This document shows positions 44,800 through 53,816 of a stretch of 64,000 bases of DNA, in pieces; position 1 is the stretch's first letter, and every line of letters starts with the position of its first letter. The notes under the pieces are model-generated. The model was not told the DNA's origin. It made no database searches and saw nothing but the letters and a program-made list of their open reading frames with translations. The stretch covers positions 310,001 through 374,000 of the forward strand of contig NZ_CP170633.1 in the NCBI RefSeq assembly GCF_042932805.1, read 5' to 3'. The position numbers were made by a program, and so were the translations under genes. Source of the stretch: Ascidiaceihabitans sp029251465. GTDB taxonomy: Bacteria; Pseudomonadota; Alphaproteobacteria; Rhodobacterales; Rhodobacteraceae.

Positions 44800-44964
44800 T
44801 TTTTGCCTTTCGAAGTTCGCCTAATTTGCAAGCATCTGACTGCAAAGGTCAAGGGTCAGTGCAATTCTGTTAATGGCGAATTGTGCTCATTTGTTGCGCG
44901 ATAACTCGATGTTAAGCGGCGTGTGGCATCCAGAGTTATGAACACAGAACATGAGGAACGCAGA

Positions 44965-45843
44965 ATGATGCAGCGCATCTGCAGTGCTGGTATTATTGGA
45001 CTTTTCGGGTTTCTTTTTGGCATTCAACCGGCGTTTGCCGGAAATACCAAACAGGTGTTTGCCCGTCTGGGTATGATCGAACGTCAGTCGATGTTGGCGC
45101 ATCGGATGACGAAATCAGCGTGTCTGGTGATGATGGGGGCGAATGCGACGATTCACTCAGAGGTTGCATTGGCGACAGCTCAGGAATTCGAAGCGCATAT
45201 GCAGGTGTTGATCGCTGGTGATGATGCGCAAAATGTTCAGAAAGAGGTGGACCCTGATTTGCGCACCGCTCTGCTTTCTACGCAAGAGTTTTCACTTGGG
45301 TTGACGGCCTCTTCGGCCCAGATTGCGTCGGGTGATTTCCATTCTGTGCCCGTCGGTTTGATGATCACCCGCAATAGTGATGTCGCGCGCCAAATGGAGG
45401 GTATTCGTTCTGGTACATTTGCGCGTTATTCCTCTGATTTTCAGAATGGTGATTTGGCCAAAACCGTTCATTGGGCAAATGCGCAAAATGCGTTGATCCA
45501 AGAACTGCTGCGTGATTTGTGCTTTATCACGTTGGATATTAGCGGTGCGGGTGCCAAGGACGCGTTGCTTGAAAAACTCGCGCTATTTGAGGCGCGATCT
45601 GTCGTGTTGAAAGAGGGCAGTGCAGCTGAAGGCATCGTTAAAGCGCCCAATATTCACATCAAGATTGAACTGGGCAAAGTGATTTCCAAGTGGAGCAAGA
45701 TAAAGCCTTATCTCGAAGCTGCGGCAGCCGGCAAAACCTCGGATCTATCCGACATTCAACTGGCTTATGTATATGGTGAAGCAATCACCGATAATCTCAA
45801 AAAAATATTGGACCGATATGCGAAACTGTTGTCGACCGGCTGA
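44965..45843 (+). CDS. Secreted protein with type IV pili MCP/NarX-like N-terminal sensor domain (PilJ-type)
   Basis: A 292-residue protein with a signal peptide (about 1-26, ending PAFAGN). After it comes a PilJ/NarX-type four-helix sensor motif, RLGMIERQSMLAHRMTKSAC (about 36-55), which binds nitrate-like ligands in NarX and stands outside the membrane in PilJ. A second similar helical region follows (about 150-175). No HAMP, kinase or methyl-accepting domain is present, so it is a free-standing periplasmic domain. The ATG at 44965 follows GAGGAA. A hairpin overlaps its stop. Confidence 0.75.
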   Translation: MMQRICSAGIIGLFGFLFGIQPAFAGNTKQVFARLGMIERQSMLAHRMTKSACLVMMGANATIHSEVALATAQEFEAHMQVLIAGDDAQNVQKEVDPDLRTALLSTQEFSLGLTASSAQIASGDFHSVPVGLMITRNSDVARQMEGIRSGTFARYSSDFQNGDLAKTVHWANAQNALIQELLRDLCFITLDISGAGAKDALLEKLALFEARSVVLKEGSAAEGIVKAPNIHIKIELGKVISKWSKIKPYLEAAAAGKTSDLSDIQLAYVYGEAITDNLKKILDRYAKLLSTG

Positions 45844-45863
45844 CAAAACATCAGCTGGTCGAC
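45831..45863 (+). terminator. Hairpin over the stop codon of the PilJ-type gene
   Basis: GTCGACCGGCTGA and TCAGCTGGTCGAC form a 13-bp stem (one G-T wobble) with a 7-nt loop. The 5' arm contains the TGA stop at 45841-45843. A weak T-rich stretch (TTTCTCTGTCTGTTT) follows. It may end transcription between the convergent PilJ-type gene and carB. Confidence 0.55.
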
Positions 45864-45882
45864 AGTCAATTTCTCTGTCTGT

Positions 45883-48800
45883 TTAGCCTTGCAGGGATTT
45901 GACGACGACGTCGCCATCGGCTTGTTCTTTGATGGCAAGGGCTGCGGCATAACTGGCTGCTGCCGTCGTGAAATACGGGATTTTGTCGTATAGCGCGATA
46001 GAGCGGATCGACTTGGAGTCTTCGACGGCTTGAGCCCCTTCGGTGGTGTTCATGACCAGATGAATGCGTTCATCTTTCATCATGTCAGTGATGTCGGGGC
46101 GCCCTTCGTAGACTTTGTTTACTGTTCCACAAGGCACGTCATTTGCAACTAACCAAGCGGCCGTGCCGCTGGTTGCCACAAAGGTAAAGCCAAGCGAAAC
46201 AAGAACGCGCGCGCCGTCCAGCATGTCCGCAGTTTTGTCAGCGTCTTTGATCGAGATAAAGACACAACCGGACCGCGGCAATGGGTTGCCCGCGCCCATT
46301 TGTGCCTTGAGGAATGCGCGCGGGAACGTGCGATCCCAGCCCATCACTTCGCCGGTTGAACGCATTTCAGGTCCGAGAATTGTGTCGACACCAGGGAAAC
46401 GAGCGAACGGAAGTACTGCTTCCTTCACCGAAAACCACGGCATGTTTGGATCCGCCAATGTCATCGGATCACCCAATGGCAAAACGTCGTCATAACCAGC
46501 GTCAGCATCATACGGTTCGCGCATCGGGAAGTTGGTCAGTGGCTCACCTGCCATGACGCGCGCCGCGATCGACGCAATGGCGCTGTCGGTTGCTTTGGCG
46601 ACGAACGGTACAGTGCGTGAGGCGCGTGGGTTGACCTCGATCAGGTAGATTTCGTTGTCTTTGATTGCGAACTGAATGTTCATCAAGCCGACCACATTCA
46701 GCCCGTGGGCCAGTGCATGGGTCTGTTTTTCGATTTCCGCGAGGATTTCTTTGGACAAGGAATAAGGTGGCAGCGAGCAGGCGCTGTCACCGGAGTGCAC
46801 TCCGGCTTCCTCGATGTGCTGCATAATGCCGGCAACGTGTACGTTTGTGCCGTCGCAGATCGCATCAACATCCAATTCAACCGCGCCGGATAGATAGCTG
46901 TCGAGCAACACAGGGCTGTCACCGGACACCACCACAGCTTCGGAAATATAGCGCTCTAATTGTGCCTGATCGCGCACGATTTCCATCGCGCGACCACCCA
47001 AAACATAAGAGGGGCGAATGACCAAAGGAAATCCGATCCCTTGCGCAATTTGCATCGCTTCTGCGTCCGAATGGGCCAATCCGTTGTGCGGTTGTTTCAG
47101 GCCCAGCTTTTGCACAAGCTCTTGAAAACGCTCACGGTCTTCTGCCAGATCAATGGCGTCGGGGGTCGTGCCAAGGATCGGAATGCCTTCGTCTTGCAGG
47201 GCTTGGGCAATTTTCAGCGGTGTTTGCCCGCCAAACTGAACGATGACGCCATGCAGCGTGCCGTTCTCCAGCTCAACTCGTAGGATTTCCATGACGTGTT
47301 CGAACGTCAACGGTTCGAAATACAAACGGTCCGAGGTGTCGTAGTCGGTCGAAACGGTTTCTGGGTTACAGTTCACCATGATCGTTTCATAGCCAGCATC
47401 TGTCAGCGCGTAGCAGGCGTGGCAACAGCAGTAATCGAACTCGATTCCTTGGCCGATCCGGTTCGGACCACCGCCCAAAATGACAACTTTTTTGCGATCA
47501 GACGGCCGCGCTTCGCATTCAACGTCACCCATCATCGGGGCTTCGTATGTGGAATACATATACGGCGTTTGCGCTTCAAATTCGGCAGCACAGGTGTCGA
47601 TCCGCTTGAACGAGGCGACAACGTTCACGGCTTGGCGTGCTTTGCGGACCTCGGATTCAGACATTTCCGCTAAAGTGGCGAGGCGCGCATCGGTAAAGCC
47701 CAGCATTTTGAGGGCGCGCAAGCCGGACTCATTCATCGGCAGACCGTCTGCGATAACTTCGGCCTCAGCCTCGATGATTTCGCGAATACGGGCGAGGAAC
47801 CAAGGATCAAACGAGGTGACGGCAAAAATTTCGTCGTCCGTCAGCCCATGACGCATAGCTTGGGCGATGGTGCGCATCCGGTCGGGTGTGGTTTTGCTGA
47901 TCGCCTTGACCACCGCCGCTTTGTCAGGTGCGCCGGGGATGTCGATGTCGTCAAAGCCTGTCAGGCCGGATTCCATCGACGCCAGCGCCTTTTGCAGCGA
48001 TTCGTGGATCGTGCGGCCAATGGCCATCGCCTCGCCCACAGATTTCATCGCTGTGGTCAAATAGGGTTCTGATCCAGGGAATTTTTCAAATGCGAATTTT
48101 GGAATTTTTGTGACGACATAGTCGATTGTTGGTTCAAAAGACGCAGGCGTGATGCCTGTGATGTCGTTGTCGAGCTCATCCAGCGTATAGCCAACGGCCA
48201 GTTTCGCGGCGATCTTGGCAATCGGAAAACCTGTGGCTTTGGACGCCAGCGCCGAAGAACGCGAGACGCGTGGGTTCATTTCGATCACAACCATGCGGCC
48301 ATCAGCAGGGTTAACGGCCCACTGCACGTTGGATCCGCCGGTTTCCACGCCGATTTCGCGCAAGACCGCGATCGAGTGGTTGCGCATGATTTGGTATTCC
48401 TTGTCGGTCAACGTCAGCGCCGGGGCGACGGTGATGGAATCACCGGTGTGCACGCCCATCGGGTCTACGTTTTCGATCGAGCAGACGATAATGGCGTTAT
48501 CGGCAGTGTCGCGCACCACCTCCATTTCGTATTCTTTCCACCCTAGCAGGCTCTCGTCCACAAGGATTTGACCGACCGGAGACGCGTCCATTCCGGTGCG
48601 GCAAAAGTGCTCGTAATCTTCACGGTTGTAGGCGATGCCGCCGCCGGTTCCACCCATCGTAAAGGCGGGACGAATGATCGCTGGCAGGCCGACATAGTCG
48701 AGCGTTTCAACAGCCAGCGCAACGCCAGCTGCGAGGTCTTTTTTGCCATCGCTGCCTTTGGGGGCTGTGACAATTGTCGCCTTGGGGTTTTCGATGCCCA

Positions 48801-49215
48801 GACGGTCCATCGCTTCGCGGAACAGCTTGCGATCTTCTGCCATTTCAATGGCTTCGCGTTTTGCGCCGATCATTTCAACGTTGAATTTTTCCAGCACACC
48901 CATCTCTTCGAGTGCCAGCGAGGTGTTCAAACCGGTTTGCCCGCCCATCGTTGGCAGCAGCGCATCGGGGCGTTCTTTTTCGATGATTTTGGCAACAACT
49001 TCGGGGGTGATTGGCTCGATGTAGGTGGCGTCTGCCATGCCGGGGTCGGTCATGATTGTCGCCGGGTTCGAGTTGACCAGAATGATCCGGTAACCCTCTT
49101 CGCGCAGCGCCTTGCAGGCCTGTGCGCCAGAGTAGTCAAATTCGCAGGCTTGGCCGATCACAATAGGCCCCGCACCAATGATCATAATCGACTTTATGTC
49201 GGTTCTCTTTGGCAT
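45883..49215 (-). CDS. carB: Carbamoyl-phosphate synthase large subunit
   Basis: CarB makes carbamoyl phosphate for pyrimidines and arginine with the glutaminase CarA. At 1110 residues it has two homologous synthetase halves, each with an ATP-grasp domain: KKVVILGGGPNRIGQG begins the second, and the first begins IMIIGAGPIVIGQACEFDYS. The C-terminal MGS-like allosteric domain follows (about 950-1110). It is slightly longer than the E. coli enzyme (1073). carA is not adjacent, as is common in alphaproteobacteria. Confidence 0.98.
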   Translation of the reverse strand: MPKRTDIKSIMIIGAGPIVIGQACEFDYSGAQACKALREEGYRIILVNSNPATIMTDPGMADATYIEPITPEVVAKIIEKERPDALLPTMGGQTGLNTSLALEEMGVLEKFNVEMIGAKREAIEMAEDRKLFREAMDRLGIENPKATIVTAPKGSDGKKDLAAGVALAVETLDYVGLPAIIRPAFTMGGTGGGIAYNREDYEHFCRTGMDASPVGQILVDESLLGWKEYEMEVVRDTADNAIIVCSIENVDPMGVHTGDSITVAPALTLTDKEYQIMRNHSIAVLREIGVETGGSNVQWAVNPADGRMVVIEMNPRVSRSSALASKATGFPIAKIAAKLAVGYTLDELDNDITGITPASFEPTIDYVVTKIPKFAFEKFPGSEPYLTTAMKSVGEAMAIGRTIHESLQKALASMESGLTGFDDIDIPGAPDKAAVVKAISKTTPDRMRTIAQAMRHGLTDDEIFAVTSFDPWFLARIREIIEAEAEVIADGLPMNESGLRALKMLGFTDARLATLAEMSESEVRKARQAVNVVASFKRIDTCAAEFEAQTPYMYSTYEAPMMGDVECEARPSDRKKVVILGGGPNRIGQGIEFDYCCCHACYALTDAGYETIMVNCNPETVSTDYDTSDRLYFEPLTFEHVMEILRVELENGTLHGVIVQFGGQTPLKIAQALQDEGIPILGTTPDAIDLAEDRERFQELVQKLGLKQPHNGLAHSDAEAMQIAQGIGFPLVIRPSYVLGGRAMEIVRDQAQLERYISEAVVVSGDSPVLLDSYLSGAVELDVDAICDGTNVHVAGIMQHIEEAGVHSGDSACSLPPYSLSKEILAEIEKQTHALAHGLNVVGLMNIQFAIKDNEIYLIEVNPRASRTVPFVAKATDSAIASIAARVMAGEPLTNFPMREPYDADAGYDDVLPLGDPMTLADPNMPWFSVKEAVLPFARFPGVDTILGPEMRSTGEVMGWDRTFPRAFLKAQMGAGNPLPRSGCVFISIKDADKTADMLDGARVLVSLGFTFVATSGTAAWLVANDVPCGTVNKVYEGRPDITDMMKDERIHLVMNTTEGAQAVEDSKSIRSIALYDKIPYFTTAAASYAAALAIKEQADGDVVVKSLQG

Positions 49216-49350
49216 GGTTTTAACCCCCGATGATGTGCAAATTGTCGCGTTATTAGCGCGCTACAAATTATCGTGGGTTATAGGCATGGGGGCGGCTGTT
49301 GCAAGGGGTTTCCCCAAGTTGGTGCTCTGCGTTTCAACCGGCCATTTCGA

Positions 49351-50118
49351 TTATGCGAGTTTGGCTTGAACCGCGTCCAGAAATACGCGCGCTGACGCTT
49401 CGAATTCGCGTGGCTTGTCGGCGTGCAACCAGTGGCCTGCGCCCGGGATTTTGGCAAAGCGTGCATGCGGGAACAGGGGTTTGATCAGTTCACGGTGTTC
49501 GGGCAAGACATAGTCTGACTGCGCGCCAGACAAAAACAGGGTCGGGCCGCTGTACGTGCCATTCAGGTCAGGAATGCCAATGATTGCGGGCATTTCTGCA
49601 CCCAAGACATCCAAATTTAGCTTCCAGCCCTTGTTTTTCACATCCAGCGATTGGAGCAGAAACGGCTGCACAGCAGGATCGACACCTAGAACATCCATCT
49701 GTGCAATAGCATCCGAGCGGCGAGTGATGGTGCCGAGATCAATCGCCTGCATCGTCTGAACCAGGTGCATTTGCGTGTGGGCATAGTTGACGGGCGCGAT
49801 GTCGCCGATAATCAGGCTGCGCACCAGATCGGGTTGGGTCACGGCCAGTGTCATCGCGGTCTTTCCACCCATCGAGTGACCAAGTACGTCCATAGGCGCA
49901 CCTAAATGGGTGATGATTTCAGCCAGATCGCCGGCCATGTCGACATAGCCGTTGCTGTCAAATCGCGGACTGTCGCCGTGATTGCGCATATCAACGCTGA
50001 TAACGCGGCGGGTGTCGGACAACCGTTTGGCGATGACGCCCCAATTGCGTGCAGACCCGAACAACCCGTGGGCGATCAGCAGGGCAGGGCCGGTTCCGAT
50101 GTCAGTGTAATTCAGCAT
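49351..50118 (-). CDS. Alpha/beta hydrolase (YbfF-like esterase)
   Basis: A 255-residue hydrolase. LLIAHGLFGSARNWG (13-27) forms the oxyanion loop, VLGHSMGGKTAM puts Ser at about 102, and AGHWLHADKP carries the catalytic His near 232. The overall pattern fits the YbfF esterase group, which hydrolyses short acyl-CoA or ester substrates. It is a single gene divergent from the next. Confidence 0.87.
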   Translation of the reverse strand: MLNYTDIGTGPALLIAHGLFGSARNWGVIAKRLSDTRRVISVDMRNHGDSPRFDSNGYVDMAGDLAEIITHLGAPMDVLGHSMGGKTAMTLAVTQPDLVRSLIIGDIAPVNYAHTQMHLVQTMQAIDLGTITRRSDAIAQMDVLGVDPAVQPFLLQSLDVKNKGWKLNLDVLGAEMPAIIGIPDLNGTYSGPTLFLSGAQSDYVLPEHRELIKPLFPHARFAKIPGAGHWLHADKPREFEASARVFLDAVQAKLA

Positions 50119-50193
50119 AAGATGTGATTACCGCAATGCGCGCAGGGTCGCCAGATGTATTGAAGCATGCGGCACTTGGGGGTAGATAGCCGC

Positions 50194-50568
50194 ATGGATA
50201 TTGAGGCCGATATTGCCACCAAGGCAGAAACGTTGCGCAAAGCGATGCACAGCAAGCTGAGCATTAAGGGGCGTAGCTTTGCCGGGGCGGTGCGCCGTGC
50301 GGGTCGTCTTTTGCCGGGGCGGATCAGGCGGCAGGCGGACGTCATTATCAAAGCACAAGAACTGGGCGGCCATCCGAAACTCATGCGAATGGTCGATCAA
50401 AAAGCCGTCGATGCCGCGTTCAAAGACATCAAAGGCTATCTGGCTGGGATCGATCCCGCAGAGCGCAAACGGTCATGGTGGCTGAAATGGACGGGTCTGA
50501 ACGTCTTGAACGTGCTGATTGTTGCGGTCTGTTTTGTGATCTGGTTGGTGTGGTCCGGCACTATTTGA
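50194..50568 (+). CDS. Conserved hypothetical protein with a C-terminal membrane anchor
   Basis: A 124-residue protein I do not recognise. Residues 1-90 are soluble and basic (KLSIKGRSFAGAVRRAGRLL, then RRQADVIIKAQELGGHPKLM). The C-terminus has one membrane helix, LNVLNVLIVAVCFVIWLVW (about 102-120), and a WWLKW interface motif before it. There is no signal peptide, so the bulk would be cytoplasmic. The ATG at 50194 is preferred to one nine codons upstream by context only. It is divergent from the esterase and 61 nt before the tetR unit. Confidence 0.7.
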   Translation: MDIEADIATKAETLRKAMHSKLSIKGRSFAGAVRRAGRLLPGRIRRQADVIIKAQELGGHPKLMRMVDQKAVDAAFKDIKGYLAGIDPAERKRSWWLKWTGLNVLNVLIVAVCFVIWLVWSGTI

Positions 50569-50600
50569 CGCTTTGCAATGCTGTGCTGCGCGCCTATGAA

Positions 50601-50613
50601 TGAACCGTGTTCA
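50601..50613 (+). promoter_or_regulatory. TetR-type operator O1
   Basis: TGAAC-CGT-GTTCA is a 5-bp perfect inverted repeat around 3 bases, 17 bp before the TetR start. The same half-sites recur at 51222 and 51279. Its position implies autoregulation. Confidence 0.65.
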
Positions 50614-50629
50614 AACGTGAGGGCAAATC

Positions 50630-51220
50630 ATGGGCAAAGTTCAAGAACGCAAAGCTAAATTGCACGACCGCCTGATTGATGTCGCCGAGGCGCAGATCAT
50701 CGAGGGTGGCCTAAGCACGGTCAAAGCACGTGATCTGGCGCGCAAAGCCGAATGTGCGCTGGGTGCGATTTACAACGTGTTTGACGACATTAACGATCTG
50801 TTGATGGCCGTGAACGGGCGTACGTTTCACAAGCTGGGCGAGGCGGTCAGTGCTGCTGTAAAAGACGCTCATGACGAGGGGCCAAATGACCAACTGATCG
50901 CGATGTCCAAGGCGTATTTGGGGTTCGCAGCCGAGAATACGCATTTGTGGCGCGCATTGTTTGATCTGGAAATGTCGTCGGAATCAAAAGTGCCAGAGTG
51001 GTATCTGGCCGAGCTTGCCCAACTGTTCACGCATATCGCCCACCCTTTGGCGCGGCTTTTCCCTGATTTGCCACGGGACGAGCTGGATTTGATGGTACGT
51101 GCCTTGTTTTCGTCGGTGCACGGCATTGTTTTACTGGGGCTTGAAAAGCGCATCTCGGGGGTGCCACGCCCGCAGATCGAACATATGATTGCCCAGGTTC
51201 TTTCTCAAATCGGAAAATAA
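50630..51220 (+). CDS. TetR family transcriptional regulator
   Basis: A 196-residue regulator. The N-terminal helix-turn-helix (about 12-57) reads LIDVAEAQIIEGGLSTVKAR then ALGAIYNVFDDINDLLMAV. The C-terminal ligand domain carries a TetR_C-like segment with HIAHPLARLF. It is preceded by operator O1 and GAGGG, and followed by O2, a promoter, O3 and the pspA-like gene. It most likely represses both itself and that downstream gene. Confidence 0.9.
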   Translation: MGKVQERKAKLHDRLIDVAEAQIIEGGLSTVKARDLARKAECALGAIYNVFDDINDLLMAVNGRTFHKLGEAVSAAVKDAHDEGPNDQLIAMSKAYLGFAAENTHLWRALFDLEMSSESKVPEWYLAELAQLFTHIAHPLARLFPDLPRDELDLMVRALFSSVHGIVLLGLEKRISGVPRPQIEHMIAQVLSQIGK

Positions 51221-51221
51221 T

Positions 51222-51234
51222 TGAACGATGTTCA
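51222..51234 (+). promoter_or_regulatory. TetR-type operator O2
   Basis: TGAAC-GAT-GTTCA, inside TTGAACGATGTTCAA, begins two bases after the TetR stop and 10 bp upstream of the -35 of the pspA promoter. It is identical to O3. Confidence 0.65.
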
Positions 51235-51243
51235 AGCTTCTTC

Positions 51244-51271
51244 TTGAATTGCCGAGCTGGGTCTCTATATC
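51244..51271 (+). promoter_or_regulatory. sigma70-like promoter of the pspA-like gene
   Basis: TTGAAT (51244-51249) and TATATC (51266-51271) are 16 bp apart. Transcription would begin near 51278, at the edge of operator O3. Operators O2 and O3 flank it, which fits tight repression. Confidence 0.6.
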
Positions 51272-51278
51272 CATTCCA

Positions 51279-51291
51279 TGAACGATGTTCA
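51279..51291 (+). promoter_or_regulatory. TetR-type operator O3
   Basis: TGAAC-GAT-GTTCA at the presumed transcription start, 57 bp from O2. A regulator bound here would block RNA polymerase. Confidence 0.65.
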
Positions 51292-51306
51292 AAAATGGAG
51301 AGTAAG

Positions 51307-51981
51307 ATGTTTTCAACACTTAGAACTTTAGTAACAGGTGCAAATGCACGGGCCACGGAACAGCTGCGCGACGTCTATTCAATCGAGTTGATCGAGCAAA
51401 AAATCCGCGAAGCCCAAGAAGGACTGCGTGCGGCGAAATACACGCTTGCGGGATTGATCCAGCGCGCTCGGTCAGAAGATCGCCAGATTGCAGCGTTGGA
51501 AAATCGCGTGACCGATTTGTTGGCCCGCGCAACCGAGGCCATGGGCGCCGGACGCGACGACATGGCCCAAGAGGCAGCCCAAGCGATTGCAGACATGGAA
51601 AACGAAATTGCGCTGCGCCGCGAGACATCCAGCCGTCTTGAGACGCGTATTTTGCGACTGCGCGCCTCTGTTGAAACCGCCAACCGGCGCATCATTGACC
51701 TCAAGCAGGGGGCGATTGCCGCCAAGGCCGTGCGCCGCGAACAAGACATGCAATCGCGATTGGGTCGTACCTTGCACCAAGACAACGCAATGGACGAAGC
51801 CGACGCGCTGATCAAAGGCGTGATGGGGCGCGATGATCCGCTGGAACAAAGCGAAATTCTCGCTGAAATTGACACTGGCCTGAGCCATGAAAATCTAGGC
51901 GATCGCATGGCCGCTGCGGGTTTTGGTCCAAGCTCAAAAACTACCGCGAGCGACGTCTTGAGCCGTTTGAAAACCAAATAA
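51307..51981 (+). CDS. PspA/IM30 family protein
   Basis: A 224-residue, nearly all-helical coiled-coil protein of the PspA/IM30 (ESCRT-III-like) family, which coats and protects the inner membrane. LRTLVTGANARATEQLRD begins the amphipathic N-terminus. The long heptad-rich region (about 25-170) includes ALENRVTDLLARATEAM. It lacks the usual pspF/pspBC neighbours. The ATG at 51307 follows GGAG. A TetR and its operators lie just upstream, and the YiaA-like membrane protein gene lies downstream. Confidence 0.87.
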   Translation: MFSTLRTLVTGANARATEQLRDVYSIELIEQKIREAQEGLRAAKYTLAGLIQRARSEDRQIAALENRVTDLLARATEAMGAGRDDMAQEAAQAIADMENEIALRRETSSRLETRILRLRASVETANRRIIDLKQGAIAAKAVRREQDMQSRLGRTLHQDNAMDEADALIKGVMGRDDPLEQSEILAEIDTGLSHENLGDRMAAAGFGPSSKTTASDVLSRLKTK

Positions 51982-52024
51982 TCGCGCCGCGTGTGCGCAT
52001 AAATTTACAGTACGGAGAATAAAA

Positions 52025-52306
52025 ATGAACAACGAAAACACAGATAACGGTATGATTTTGTTTATTAACGTGGCGGGGGTGTTGATTGCCTACGTCTTGC
52101 TGGCGATTTCGCTTTGGCTGTCTACGGAGGTGCCGCTGTCGACCAAAGGTTATTGGGGCATGGGCATCGTATTGCTGACGATCAGCCTGATCAACGTGGT
52201 CAAATACCGATTTGATTGGAAGCTGAGCGGGGACCGGATCCAACGGATCGAAGACGCCAAGAACGAAAAAATTCTGGAAGATTTCGTGAGCGATCCGAAG
52301 GCGTAA
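52025..52306 (+). CDS. YiaA/YiaB family inner-membrane protein
   Basis: A 93-residue protein with two membrane helices: FINVAGVLIAYVLLAISLWL (about 13-32) and GYWGMGIVLLTISLINVVKY (about 42-61), followed by a charged tail. This is the YiaAB two-helix domain. It is the last gene of the TetR-PspA-YiaA unit, 43 nt after pspA and before a terminator. It may serve as a membrane partner for the PspA protein. Confidence 0.83.
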   Translation: MNNENTDNGMILFINVAGVLIAYVLLAISLWLSTEVPLSTKGYWGMGIVLLTISLINVVKYRFDWKLSGDRIQRIEDAKNEKILEDFVSDPKA

Positions 52307-52328
52307 ATTCGGACACAAAAGCAAGCGT

Positions 52329-52356
52329 AAGGCGGGCCGTGATAGCCCGCCTTTTT
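52329..52356 (+). terminator. Rho-independent terminator after the pspA-yiaA unit
   Basis: AAGGCGGGC and GCCCGCCTT pair around a 7-nt loop and are followed by TTTT. It begins 22 nt after the yiaA stop and abuts the convergent glyA end (52362). It works best on the plus strand; the minus side lacks a T run. Confidence 0.9.
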
Positions 52357-52361
52357 AGTGC

Positions 52362-53645
52362 TTACAGGTTTTGGTACATTGGGAAACGCGCACACAGTTG
52401 CGCAACTTCTGCCTTTACCTTGTCTTCAACCGCGCCGTTGCCGTCTTCGCCGTTTGCGGCCAAACCGTCGACAACTTCGATGATCCAATCAGCAATCTGG
52501 CGGAACTCGGTCTCGCCAAATCCTCGTGTGGTTCCAGCAGGAGACCCCAAACGGATACCGGAAGTCACGGTTGGTTTTTCTGGGTCAAACGGCACGCCGT
52601 TTTTGTTGCACGTGATGTGCGCGCGGCCCAAGGCCTTGTCCACGATATTGCCTGTCACGCCTTTGGGGCGCAGATCGACCAGCACAACGTGGGTGTCGGT
52701 GCCGTGTGTGACAGTATCAAGACCGCCTTTGATCAACTGATCTGACAGGGCTTGGGCGTTTTTCACGACCTGTTGGATGTAGGTTTTGAACTCTGGCTGC
52801 AAGGCTTCGCCAAACGCCACGGCCTTGGCTGCAATCACGTGCATCAGCGGGCCGCCCTGGATACCAGGAAAGATCGCCGAGTTGAATTTTTTGGCCAGCG
52901 CCTCGTCATTCGTCAGGATCATGCCGCCCCGTGGGCCGCGCAGGGTTTTGTGCGTTGTCGTCGTTGCAACATGCGCATGCGGGAACGGCGATGGGTGTTC
53001 GCCAGCCGCGACCAGACCGGCAAAATGCGCCATGTCGACGTGCAGATATGCGCCAACCATGTCGGCAATTTCGCGCATGCGTTTGAAATCAATCTGGCGC
53101 GGAATGGCAGAGCCACCGGCGATGATCATTTTCGGTTGGTGCTCTTTTGCGAGCGCTTCGACTTGGTCGTAATCAAGCAGATTGTCCTCGCGTTTCACGC
53201 CATATTGCACAGCGTTAAACCATTTGCCCGACTGGTTCGGGGCCGCACCGTGTGTCAGGTGGCCGCCGGCGTCCAGCGACATGCCAAGAATGGTGTCGCC
53301 CGGTTTCAGCAACGCTTGGAACACGCCCTGGTTGGCTTGCGAACCCGAGTTCGGCTGCACGTTGGCAAAGCCACAGTCAAACAACTGCTTGGCGCGATCA
53401 ATGGCGAGGTTCTCGGCAACATCGACGTATTGGCACCCACCATAATAGCGCCGCCCCGGATAGCCTTCGGCGTATTTGTTGGTCATCACTGACCCTTGCG
53501 CCTGCATTACTGCGGCAGACACGATGTTTTCTGAGGCGATCAATTCGATCTCGTCGCGCTGGCGACCCAATTCGGCTGTGATCGAGCCAAAGATTTCTGG
53601 ATCGCGTGTTGCGAGGTCTTGGGTGAAAAAGGCGTTGTTGCTCAT
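52362..53645 (-). CDS. glyA: Serine hydroxymethyltransferase
   Basis: GlyA converts serine and tetrahydrofolate to glycine and methylene-THF. At 427 residues it has IELIASENIVS (33-43), GYPGRRYYGG, and the PLP lysine Lys233 in TTTHKTLRGPRGG. The start MSNNAFFTQD at 53645 is chosen; a much longer frame runs through the divergent nadK and is false. The 171 bp to nadK show no glycine riboswitch that I can see. Confidence 0.97.
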   Translation of the reverse strand: MSNNAFFTQDLATRDPEIFGSITAELGRQRDEIELIASENIVSAAVMQAQGSVMTNKYAEGYPGRRYYGGCQYVDVAENLAIDRAKQLFDCGFANVQPNSGSQANQGVFQALLKPGDTILGMSLDAGGHLTHGAAPNQSGKWFNAVQYGVKREDNLLDYDQVEALAKEHQPKMIIAGGSAIPRQIDFKRMREIADMVGAYLHVDMAHFAGLVAAGEHPSPFPHAHVATTTTHKTLRGPRGGMILTNDEALAKKFNSAIFPGIQGGPLMHVIAAKAVAFGEALQPEFKTYIQQVVKNAQALSDQLIKGGLDTVTHGTDTHVVLVDLRPKGVTGNIVDKALGRAHITCNKNGVPFDPEKPTVTSGIRLGSPAGTTRGFGETEFRQIADWIIEVVDGLAANGEDGNGAVEDKVKAEVAQLCARFPMYQNL

Positions 53646-53816
53646 GGCGCGTGCTCCGCTGAGAGGGACAGGATTTTGAGGTTTCGTATCGGAAACCCTA
53701 CCAATCTGGAAGCGGCTAAAGCGACGCAGGACAAAGAATATGCGGCAATGCTGGGCAAGGGAGGAATAATATGTTTGTTTCGGATACAACATGGCCGCGA
53801 TAGGAAACAGATCAGC

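Noticed and set aside
53646..53816. Glycine riboswitch upstream of glyA
   Set aside because: The conserved glycine-aptamer core words are not found on the minus strand of this leader.
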